Source: Streptococcus mitis
Lineage (GTDB): Bacteria; Bacillota; Bacilli; Lactobacillales; Streptococcaceae
Direction: 5' to 3'
Assembly: GCF_000722705.1 (NCBI RefSeq)
Contig: NZ_JPFW01000007.1
Location: 434,001-498,000 of the forward strand
Length of the DNA stretch: 64,000 bases
Numbering within the stretch: position 1 is the stretch's first letter; the number at the start of each line of letters is the position of its first letter. The notes under the pieces are model-generated. The model did not search any database and had not been told where the DNA came from. It was given only the letters and a program-made list of their open reading frames with translations. The position numbers and the translations under genes are program-made. Of this stretch, positions 55,609 to 64,000 are shown in pieces.

Positions 55609-55636
55609 CTCAAAAGGTTTGGGTGAACCTTTTGAG
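55609..55636. repeat. 11-bp perfect inverted repeat between rlmD and remnant B
   Basis: CTCAAAAGGTT (55609-55619) pairs with AACCTTTTGAG (55626-55636), loop of six bases. It has no T run, so it is not a typical terminator; it may be an attachment-site or hairpin structure. Confidence 0.6.
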
Positions 55637-55638
55637 GT

Positions 55639-57009
<1,371 letters not shown>

Positions 57010-57070
57010 CTATTGACCGACAAAAAAGACGGCAACGTTACGGTTACCATCTATTATACCATGAAATTTC

Positions 57071-58045
57071 TTAAGAACCAAAACTCTTGAAGAAGTTGAC
57101 AATGGCTTGCCAGAGGGAGCTTAGGAAATTACCGCCGTCCTCTAGCGCCTTATCCGCATCAAAGTTAAGGTTGATATTTTTAAAACTGTCGCCAGCTTGT
57201 GATACGATGCTTTGTTTAAGGTCATTCAGGGTTTTAGTGAAGTCTGCATTGCTGAGGATATCACTCTTTGAGAGATTCAAAGCAAAATTGATGATGATAT
57301 TGATCTGGTTTCCTGTTATGACCTGATCAAGTTTGTAATTTTTTAAGGTATCTTCAACGATTTTGCGGACATCTTCCTCCGTCAGATTTCCCTTGCTTTC
57401 TTTAGCTTTGGCGAGTCCTGACTTAATGTCTGCTAAAGCAACGTTTAATTTATTAGCATCATAGCCTGTTTTGTCCTTGTTTTCAGCATTGATATCAGAC
57501 AAAGCCTTTAACTCTTCTTGAGCCAAATCTTTGTTGGCTTGTGGCACCTTGGCTCCATTAGCCTCTAGCGAATAGTAAATCCCTGCTAAGGCACTCTCAC
57601 CTGTAACTGGAATAGGGGATGCTACAGTGATTTTGGCATGTTCCACGCCCAGAGTTACGGCTGCATTTCGGTACATATCCTGCGTCACCTTAGTGATGTT
57701 TTCTGGTGTTTCAATCTTGACCTCAAGTGACGACTTGTCACCTAGCTTTTGAATCTTGGCTGATGAATACAACTGTAAACTAGAATCATTGGCCACATTC
57801 ATGATTTTAGAATAGACATCAGGTGTCATAGTCTTGAGTTCTTTAGTATCTGTTGAGGCATTGTAGCCCAGTTTTTTTAGAGTTTGATTTTTTTGATCTT
57901 CAGACAACGAAGAACCTAGGACGTATTCAGGTTGAACATAGGTTTCATCGATAACTTTTTGCACATCTGTTGCTGCATGGGCGCTATTCATAGCTGTTAC
58001 TGTCCACAAGACCGCAGCACTAGTCAGAAAGAGTTTCTTTCTCAT
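57071..58045 (-). CDS. DUF1002 secreted protein
   Basis: A 324-residue protein with a signal peptide (MRKKLFLTSAAVLWTVTAMN, A-x-A before AATDVQ). The bulk, with GESALAGIYYS and long helices, matches the DUF1002 family of streptococci and bacilli; function is unknown. AAAGGAGGA precedes the ATG. It follows the rlmD gene upstream region and precedes the lysozyme-like gene by 73 bases. Confidence 0.85.
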   Translation of the reverse strand: MRKKLFLTSAAVLWTVTAMNSAHAATDVQKVIDETYVQPEYVLGSSLSEDQKNQTLKKLGYNASTDTKELKTMTPDVYSKIMNVANDSSLQLYSSAKIQKLGDKSSLEVKIETPENITKVTQDMYRNAAVTLGVEHAKITVASPIPVTGESALAGIYYSLEANGAKVPQANKDLAQEELKALSDINAENKDKTGYDANKLNVALADIKSGLAKAKESKGNLTEEDVRKIVEDTLKNYKLDQVITGNQINIIINFALNLSKSDILSNADFTKTLNDLKQSIVSQAGDSFKNINLNFDADKALEDGGNFLSSLWQAIVNFFKSFGS

Positions 58046-58118
58046 AGGGATTATCCTCCTTTACCTTTCTAGAGTAATATATCTATCTTAAAGAAAACTT
58101 ATAACAAAAACACCTGGG

Positions 58119-58733
58119 CTAGCCAGATGTCGAAAAGAGAGTGAAACATTTGATGATGTAAAGGTTAAGTTGCACCTGTCTAGAATAATAATAGTTTCCT
58201 CCATTTACATAGAGTTCGGCTCCATGAAAAATGGAAATGGGGTGAATATAACTATAAGTCTTTCCAGTGGTATTACCAAGCAAGGGAGCAACAGTATCAC
58301 GAGAGTACTGTTTGGCCAGAGCCAAGGTGTTTTCCTTGCCATTTTGGGCGATATAATCAATATAGGCAGGTCCAAAATTATAGGCTTGAACAGCCGTCCA
58401 GACATCTACCCCCTTCTTCTGGGCCAGATAGAGATTGTCTGTCAGAGTTTGAACACCTTGTCGAATGCTAGAGGCATTATCATTGATGGTATTGGTTGAA
58501 CCACTTGCAGACTCACTAGACTGCATAACATCGCCTTCTTTTCCTTTTGTTTCAGTATAAATCATAGCGAGCACAAGCTCTTCGTTTGCTGGGGTATCTT
58601 TTTCACTCAAGATTTCTCGCACCATGGGTTGATAGGTCATGACTTGCTTGACATCTTGGTGAATACGGTAAGCTTTATATCCAGCAAAAAGGAAGACTGC
58701 TAGTACAAGCACTCTTCGAATTCGTTTAAACAT
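58119..58733 (-). CDS. Lysozyme-like membrane-anchored muramidase
   Basis: A 204-residue protein with an N-terminal membrane anchor (residues 5-20) and a lysozyme/transglycosylase domain: the catalytic Glu in [19 protein letters not shown], then [28 protein letters not shown]. It resembles the CwlT/PvaA-type lysozyme domain that cuts peptidoglycan glycan strands. The start overlaps the previous stop by one base (TAATG). Confidence 0.88.
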   Translation of the reverse strand: MFKRIRRVLVLAVFLFAGYKAYRIHQDVKQVMTYQPMVREILSEKDTPANEELVLAMIYTETKGKEGDVMQSSESASGSTNTINDNASSIRQGVQTLTDNLYLAQKKGVDVWTAVQAYNFGPAYIDYIAQNGKENTLALAKQYSRDTVAPLLGNTTGKTYSYIHPISIFHGAELYVNGGNYYYSRQVQLNLYIIKCFTLFSTSG

Positions 58734-59707
58734 TATTTACTTTGGATATCCTCGATATTTTTGATTAAGATAGAGTAAGTTCCATTGTCATTTTGGATAA
58801 ACTCAACAGACTCGGCGTCTTGATAGACGTTATTGGGAACGATGAGCTCAATTCCATTTGACAAGGAAAGTTTTTGGTTTTCAAATTTCTTTAATTGGCG
58901 ACTGGCATCAATTTCATCAAATTGAACAGGTTCTGGTACAGATTCTTTAACTTGGTCAATAAAGCTCAAACGAGCCGTCAGATTGTTGTCAAAAAGGTCA
59001 TTGGCCAATTTTTCAGGTGACAATTCATTGCTTTCTTCCAGGTTATTGAAAATAGCTGATTTGACCTTAGATTGAAATTGAAAATCATCTGTGTTAAAAG
59101 TCTCAGCAATGCGCTGTGCCGTTTTTTCCAGCTCCTTGATGGATTTCTTAGGTGAAATCTTAGGGGCGACGGCAAGGAGGTTGTCTGAAAAATAGTTCAA
59201 GAAAGCCCCGTTGTACTTGATTCGTTTTTCAATCAGATGATACTTGCGACTCAGAAGATTAACCACCAAGGCCTCGTCAGCACCCGTTCCAAATCCAGGC
59301 AGATTATTCTGAGTCAGCTTAATTGGATTATCAACTTCTCCTCCGAGGTGAGTCAGAGTCTCACGCAGTGCAATTCGCAAAAAAGCGAAATGTTCCACCC
59401 CTTCTTTAGAAAATTGCACAAAAATCAAGTCATTAGTCTTGAGGTTTTCAGAAATGCTAAACTCTTCTTTCCAGAGATTAGCCAGTGTTATTGATGTCTC
59501 CAACAAATCGTCTGTGATGTGATTGAAGAAGGGATTTTCTTCTTCGAAAATCCCAGTCTTGGCTTCATCTGAATACACACGTTCGATTTTTTTACGCAGG
59601 TATTCTTCGATTTTTGGAGTGATATTGAGAAACTTATCCGCTAGGAACAGCTCGGTATCATCGGGACTGAACTGATGGATAATAGCTTTCTTAATATAAA
59701 TGTCCAT
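58733..59707 (-). CDS. 37-kDa nucleoid-associated protein (NdpA/YejK family)
   Basis: I start at 59707 ([13 protein letters not shown], 324 residues); GAGG is 12 bases upstream. The family signature includes the [22 protein letters not shown] start, ENPFFNHI, and late [17 protein letters not shown]. NdpA proteins bind the nucleoid; details are unclear. It follows glyA by 7 bases, in the same operon. Confidence 0.88.
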   Translation of the reverse strand: MDIYIKKAIIHQFSPDDTELFLADKFLNITPKIEEYLRKKIERVYSDEAKTGIFEEENPFFNHITDDLLETSITLANLWKEEFSISENLKTNDLIFVQFSKEGVEHFAFLRIALRETLTHLGGEVDNPIKLTQNNLPGFGTGADEALVVNLLSRKYHLIEKRIKYNGAFLNYFSDNLLAVAPKISPKKSIKELEKTAQRIAETFNTDDFQFQSKVKSAIFNNLEESNELSPEKLANDLFDNNLTARLSFIDQVKESVPEPVQFDEIDASRQLKKFENQKLSLSNGIELIVPNNVYQDAESVEFIQNDNGTYSILIKNIEDIQSK

Positions 59708-59714
59708 AAAAATT

Positions 59715-60971
59715 TTAGTCCTCGTATAATGGGAAGGCATCTGTCAACGCTTTGACTTCTCTTCTCACTTCTTCTAAGACAGCTTCATTTTCTGCATTTT
59801 TAAGGGTTTTAATGATGAGTTCAGCAACTTTGCGGCTTTCTTCTTCACCAAATCCACGTGCAGTGATAGCTGCAGATCCGATACGAATTCCGCTTGTCTT
59901 GAATGGTGACAAGCTTTCGTAAGGGATTGAGTTTTTATTTAGGGTAATATTGACTTCATCCAGCAAGTTTTGAGCAACTTTTCCGTTTTCTACAACCTTA
60001 GTCACGTCCACTAGGAAGAGGTGGTTTTCAGTTCCGCCAGAAATGATACGGAAATCAGGGTCTTGCAAGAAGACATCTGCCATAGCCTTGCTGTTTTTGA
60101 TGACATTAGCAGCATATTCCTTGAAGGCTGGATCCAAAACTTCTTTGAATGAGACAGCCTTAGCCGCCACAACATGCTCCAAAGGACCGCCTTGAATACC
60201 TGGGAAAATTGCTGAATTGATTTTCTTAGCTAATTCCTCATCATTAGTCAAAATCAAACCACCACGTGGACCACGAAGGGTTTTGTGGGTCGTTGTTGTC
60301 GTGATGTGAGCGTATGGCACTGGGCTTGGATGTAGACCAGCCGCCACCAAACCAGCGATGTGGGCCATATCTACCATGAGCTTAGCACCAACGGCATCAG
60401 CAATTTCACGGAATTTTGAAAAGTCGATAATTTGAGAATAGGCTGAAGCACCAGCTACAATCAATTTTGGTTTTACTTCTTGGGCTTGTTTCAAGATGGC
60501 ATCAAAGTCCAAGAGTTCCGTTTCAGGATCCACACTATAAGACACAAAGTTGTAGGTTTGACCTGAGAAGCTAACAGGAGCTCCGTGGGTCAAGTGTCCA
60601 CCTGCTGCCAAATCCATTCCCATAACGGTATCACCTGGTTCAATCAAGGCCATGTAAGCTGCACAGTTGGCTTGACTTCCTGAGTGAGGTTGGACATTGG
60701 CAAATTTAGCACCGAAAATTTCTTTTGCGCGTTCAATAGCAAGAGTCTCTACCACATCTACTACATCAGTTCCACCATAGTAACGGCGTCCTGGGTAGCC
60801 TTCGGCGTATTTATTCGTCAAGATAGACCCTTGCGCAGCCATAACAGCCTTGGAAACTACGTTTTCCGAAGCAATCAACTCGATGTTGTTTTGTTGGCGT
60901 TCTTCTTCTTTGGCAATAGCATTCCAGAGATCAGCATCGTATGCTTTAAAATCATCTTTGTCAAAAATCAT
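59715..60971 (-). CDS. glyA: Serine hydroxymethyltransferase
   Basis: A 418-residue PLP enzyme with the PLP Lys in [15 protein letters not shown] and [15 protein letters not shown]. It converts serine and tetrahydrofolate to glycine and 5,10-methylene-tetrahydrofolate. Conserved length; AAAGGAGA before the start. It sits in a core-gene operon with prfA upstream. Confidence 0.97.
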   Translation of the reverse strand: MIFDKDDFKAYDADLWNAIAKEEERQQNNIELIASENVVSKAVMAAQGSILTNKYAEGYPGRRYYGGTDVVDVVETLAIERAKEIFGAKFANVQPHSGSQANCAAYMALIEPGDTVMGMDLAAGGHLTHGAPVSFSGQTYNFVSYSVDPETELLDFDAILKQAQEVKPKLIVAGASAYSQIIDFSKFREIADAVGAKLMVDMAHIAGLVAAGLHPSPVPYAHITTTTTHKTLRGPRGGLILTNDEELAKKINSAIFPGIQGGPLEHVVAAKAVSFKEVLDPAFKEYAANVIKNSKAMADVFLQDPDFRIISGGTENHLFLVDVTKVVENGKVAQNLLDEVNITLNKNSIPYESLSPFKTSGIRIGSAAITARGFGEEESRKVAELIIKTLKNAENEAVLEEVRREVKALTDAFPLYED

Positions 60972-61031
60972 AGGTCTTCTCCTTTATAGTGTGACTGGTC
61001 CTCTAGTTTGTTTTTACAATACGAAAATAAA

Positions 61032-61463
61032 CTAAAAGATGCGAATAAACCGTTTCTGCACTTTATCACAAGTATAACCAACTTTTTCATAAAATGCATG
61101 AGCACCCAGACGATGATCGGCAGAGTTTAATCGGATAAACTCATAACCACGTCTTTTTGCTTCTTCCTCCACCCCTTGCAGTAAGCTTTTACCGATACCT
61201 CGCCCTTGTGCTTGAGGAGAAACCGCCAATCCTAAGATATTAAAGCCTGCTTTGGAATAGAGGGATTCGTAAACTTCAGCATGGACATATCCAAGCAAGG
61301 CATGACTAGCTGCATCCTCATAAGCAAGTAGGAAATGATGGGAATCCTGAGACAATCTAACCAGTTGGTTAGCCGTGTCCTCTGGACTAAAAGAGTAGCC
61401 CAAAGCCTCTTGATTGATGTCACATATAGCTTTCACATCAGTTTCTCTTAAATCTCTTAGCAT
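61032..61463 (-). CDS. GNAT-family acetyltransferase
   Basis: I start at 61463 (MLRDLRETDV, 143 residues), with AGGAGG 7 bases upstream and one base after the sua5 stop. The acetyl-CoA loop is QAQGRGIGKSLL at about residues 81-92, the GNAT signature. It resembles RimI-type or small-molecule acetyltransferases; the substrate is unknown. Confidence 0.88.
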   Translation of the reverse strand: MLRDLRETDVKAICDINQEALGYSFSPEDTANQLVRLSQDSHHFLLAYEDAASHALLGYVHAEVYESLYSKAGFNILGLAVSPQAQGRGIGKSLLQGVEEEAKRRGYEFIRLNSADHRLGAHAFYEKVGYTCDKVQKRFIRIF

Positions 61464-61464
61464 C

Positions 61465-62070
61465 TCATTCCTCCTCAAAAGAAATCTCTGGCAACCGAGC
61501 AAGAATATCTTCTCGCTTAATGGCCCCTTGACGTAAGATTTTCACCTTATCTCCAGACAAGTCCAAGATAGTAGAATCCTGTCCAGTTAGAAAAGCATCG
61601 TCCTCTAGGCCCAAAACCTCTTGGTCAAAATCCTTCAGAATTTGTTCAAAGGTTATCCCACTTGCCTGACCTGAAATATTGGCAGACGGCCCAATCAATG
61701 GACCTGTCTCACAAATCAAATCTAGTGTAATGGGGTGACTGGGCATTCGAAATCCAACAGTCGCGAGACCAGAATTGACCCAATAGGGAACTCGGTCATT
61801 GGCTTCTAGTATAATGGTCAAGGGACCTGGTAAAAAGGTCTCTACAAGTTTTTGTAGATAAGTTGGCTGATTCTTAGAAAAGTACAAGATGTCCTCTAGA
61901 GAGGCGATATTGAGGTTAAGCGCCTTGTCTCTTGGACGACATTTGAGTTGATAAACATGATCAACCGCTTTTTCGTCTAGAGCCTTGGCAAAGAGACCGT
62001 AAACTGTCTCCGTAGGTAAAACAACCGCCCCCCCCTTTTCCAACTCTTGCCTAATCCTGTCCATCATCAA
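61465..62070 (-). CDS. Threonylcarbamoyl-AMP synthase (Sua5/YwlC/TsaC)
   Basis: A 201-residue protein with VLPTETVYGLFAKA near the N-terminus, CRPRDKALNLNI and PSANISGQASG, the Sua5/YrdC signatures. It makes threonylcarbamoyl-AMP for the t6A37 modification of tRNA. The start overlaps prmC by 20 bases. Confidence 0.93.
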   Translation of the reverse strand: MMMDRIRQELEKGGAVVLPTETVYGLFAKALDEKAVDHVYQLKCRPRDKALNLNIASLEDILYFSKNQPTYLQKLVETFLPGPLTIILEANDRVPYWVNSGLATVGFRMPSHPITLDLICETGPLIGPSANISGQASGITFEQILKDFDQEVLGLEDDAFLTGQDSTILDLSGDKVKILRQGAIKREDILARLPEISFEEE

Positions 62071-62887
62071 TTACAACCATCCTATCTTGACCAAACTGGT
62101 CCTTGAGCGTTCGTACTCGTTTTTCAGGAAGATGTTTCCTAAAAAGTTCAGGAACACTTTGACCTTGCTTGTATCCAATTTCAAGGTAAATCTTACCACC
62201 ATCTTTGAGATAGTCTTTTGCATCTTCCGCAATTCTACGGTAAATAGCTAGGCCATCCTCATCTGCAAAGAGAGCTAGATGAGGCTCTGAATACAAAACA
62301 TTCAAGCCTACCTCTGACTCATCTTCACGAGAGATATAGGGTGGATTGGAAACAATTATATCATATTTTTCAGAAATTTCTGTAAAACAGTCAGATTTTT
62401 TTAAAAATATTTGAAGATTTTGCTTTTTAGCATTTTCGCTAGCTAAATCTAAAACATCTTGGGAAATATCCGCTGCCGTCACTGACCAATCTGGTCTGTT
62501 TTTTGCTAAGGCAAGAGCAATAGCTCCGCTACCTGTACCGATATCCAGAACTGAAAGATTCGTCTCAGGATTTTCAGCTAGGATAAGCTCAACCAACTCC
62601 TCTGTCTCTGGACGAGGAATCAATACGCGCTCATCAACTTTTAACTGCATTCCATAAAAATCTGCCTGTCCAATGATGTACTGTGCCGGTTTATGAGCTG
62701 CTAGCTGTTGGAAAATTCCTTTTACAAATACTTCTTCCTCTTCCGTCACTTCCTGCTGGAGGGCAAAAACAAAGTCCGTAAAAGATAGATTTTTCAGGCT
62801 ACGATAGACAAAAGAGAGGCTTTCTGCTTCCTCTCCTTGTCTTATCAACTCTTCTTCAAAATCTGAAAATAATTGAGCTAATTTCAT
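62051..62887 (-). CDS. prmC: Release-factor glutamine methyltransferase
   Basis: A 278-residue SAM enzyme with the DIGTGSGAIALA loop and the NPPY active-site motif (VSNPPYISRED). It methylates the Gln of the GGQ motif in release factors. It overlaps the prfA stop by one base (TAATG), which matches its substrate. Confidence 0.96.
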   Translation of the reverse strand: MKLAQLFSDFEEELIRQGEEAESLSFVYRSLKNLSFTDFVFALQQEVTEEEEVFVKGIFQQLAAHKPAQYIIGQADFYGMQLKVDERVLIPRPETEELVELILAENPETNLSVLDIGTGSGAIALALAKNRPDWSVTAADISQDVLDLASENAKKQNLQIFLKKSDCFTEISEKYDIIVSNPPYISREDESEVGLNVLYSEPHLALFADEDGLAIYRRIAEDAKDYLKDGGKIYLEIGYKQGQSVPELFRKHLPEKRVRTLKDQFGQDRMVVIDDGQD

Positions 62888-63966
62888 TACTTGTTTAATT
62901 CTTCTAATTTTTGTGTTTGGTCATAAAGAACCAAAGCATCCACAACTTCATCCAATTTACCGGACAAAATGGTATCTAGTTTTTGGAGGGTCAAGCCGAT
63001 ACGGTGGTCTGTGACACGGTTTTGTGGGAAGTTATAAGTACGAATCCGTTCTGAACGGTCACCAGTACCGATTGTCGACTTACGCTCAGCATCTTGTTCA
63101 TCTTGTGCAATTTGTGCGAAGTGGTCAGCGACACGCGCGCGGATGATTTTCATGGCCTTCTCACGGTTCTTCTGCTGCGTACGTTCTTCCTGCATCTCAA
63201 CCTTAATATTGGTTGGCAAGTGAACGATACGAACAGCAGTCGCAACCTTGTTGACGTTCTGTCCACCAGCACCTGATGCGTGGTAGATGTCAACACGAAG
63301 GTCTTTTGGATCGATATCGTATTCTACTTCTTCCACTTCAGGCATGACAAGAACTGTGGCTGTCGAAGTATGTACACGGCCTTGGCTTTCTGTCACAGGA
63401 ACACGTTGCACTCGGTGGGCACCTGATTCATACTTGAGTTTAGAGTATACAGACTGACCCGAAACCATAGCAACCACTTCTTTGAAACCACCGACACCGT
63501 TCATAGAAGCTTCCATAACTTCAAAGCGCCATCCTTGGGCTTCTGCATACTTTTGGTACATGGTTAGCAAATCCCCAGCGAAAAGTGCTGCTTCATCTCC
63601 ACCAGCTGCTCCACGGATTTCTAGGATGATGTTCTTGTCATCGTTTGGATCCTTTGGAAGGAGCAAGATCTTCAGTTTTTCTTCGTATTCTTCTTTTTCA
63701 GCCTTGGCATCTTTCAATTCTTGCTTAGCCATTTCTTCCAAATCCGCATCTCCGCCCGATTCCTTAATCATCTCTTCGGCATCAACGATATTTTGAAGGA
63801 CTTGTTTGTACTCACGGTAGGCTGTTACCGTGTCACGAGTTGAAGCTTCTTCTTTTGAAAGCTCCATGAAACGCTTGGTGTCTGAAACGACATCAGGGTC
63901 ACTCAACAATTCACCTAGTTCTTCATAACGGTCTTCTACAGCTTGTAGTTGATCATAGATATTCAT
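62887..63966 (-). CDS. prfA: Peptide chain release factor 1
   Basis: A 359-residue protein with the catalytic GGQ in [13 protein letters not shown] and a stop-recognition region around [18 protein letters not shown]. It recognises UAA and UAG and releases peptides. It heads the operon with prmC; the upstream 34 bases reach the window edge. Confidence 0.97.
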   Translation of the reverse strand: MNIYDQLQAVEDRYEELGELLSDPDVVSDTKRFMELSKEEASTRDTVTAYREYKQVLQNIVDAEEMIKESGGDADLEEMAKQELKDAKAEKEEYEEKLKILLLPKDPNDDKNIILEIRGAAGGDEAALFAGDLLTMYQKYAEAQGWRFEVMEASMNGVGGFKEVVAMVSGQSVYSKLKYESGAHRVQRVPVTESQGRVHTSTATVLVMPEVEEVEYDIDPKDLRVDIYHASGAGGQNVNKVATAVRIVHLPTNIKVEMQEERTQQKNREKAMKIIRARVADHFAQIAQDEQDAERKSTIGTGDRSERIRTYNFPQNRVTDHRIGLTLQKLDTILSGKLDEVVDALVLYDQTQKLEELNK

Positions 63967-64000
63967 TTTTTCTCCTTATTTCTCAATTGTTAGATCATAG

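Overview
The window is low-GC Firmicute DNA from the mitis group of Streptococcus (S. pneumoniae, S. mitis, S. oralis or S. pseudopneumoniae). Evidence is the 5' end of an IgA1-protease gene with an N-terminal LPNTG sorting signal, rexBA beside it, two BOX repeats of the pneumococcal boxA-boxB-boxC type, the spermidine/agmatine cluster, a BceAB-type transporter and the prfA-prmC-sua5-glyA block. I did not see rRNA, tRNA or CRISPR. From memory, the pneumococcal orthologues of these blocks lie in separate places in TIGR4, so this is probably a rearranged or non-pneumococcal mitis-group chromosome.

Layout. 1-9.6 kb: iga (partial), a hypothetical gene, a BOX element and the double-strand-break repair nuclease rexB-rexA, all on the minus strand. 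9.7-15.2 kb: a double-glycine-leader peptide with a CPBP membrane protease, a HAD phosphatase, a two-gene ABC exporter and a convergent two-component system. 15.4-22.5 kb: a six-gene, tightly overlapped polyamine operon (speA, speE, carboxynorspermidine dehydrogenase, nspC, aguA, aguB) preceded by a ~330-nt leader or small RNA ending in a strong terminator. 22.7-30.7 kb: VIT-family transporter, BOX, bceAB with a BceR-type operator and an unlisted 36-aa peptide gene, pspC-like gene, sprT-like gene, tex, and a candidate ~125-nt small RNA with a near-consensus promoter. 30.8-36.6 kb: small peptide, COG0701 permease with its TIGR03943 partner, AbrB-type antitoxin with Fic/Doc toxin, hydrolase, and a CcpA-site-controlled neopullulanase.

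36.7-55.6 kb is an AT-rich accessory region transcribed almost entirely leftward. It holds a nucleotidyltransferase-fold gene, lipid kinase, ADP-ribosylglycohydrolase, SAP-domain gene, a hydrolase with a truncated second ADP-ribosylglycohydrolase copy, two DNA-binding-type proteins, a HEPN-motif protein, a small membrane peptide with a structured leader, a ParB-like protein with a DUF262/HNH protein (GmrSD-like), an RHH repressor with an ATP-grasp enzyme, and a TetR/ABC/GntR drug-resistance-type operon. Four short copies of the 3' end of a rumA/rlmD-type rRNA methyltransferase gene (near 40.69, 41.72, 50.74 and 55.58 kb) punctuate this region, which begins just downstream of an intact rlmD gene (55.6-57.0 kb). 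This looks like repeated insertion of mobile cassettes at the rlmD 3' end, with no integrase left. It is the most unusual structure in the window, and the HEPN and DUF262/ParB modules inside it are the best candidates for an undescribed anti-phage function.

57.0-64.0 kb returns to core genome: DUF1002 protein, lysozyme-like protein, nucleoid-associated protein, glyA, GNAT acetyltransferase, sua5, prmC and prfA.
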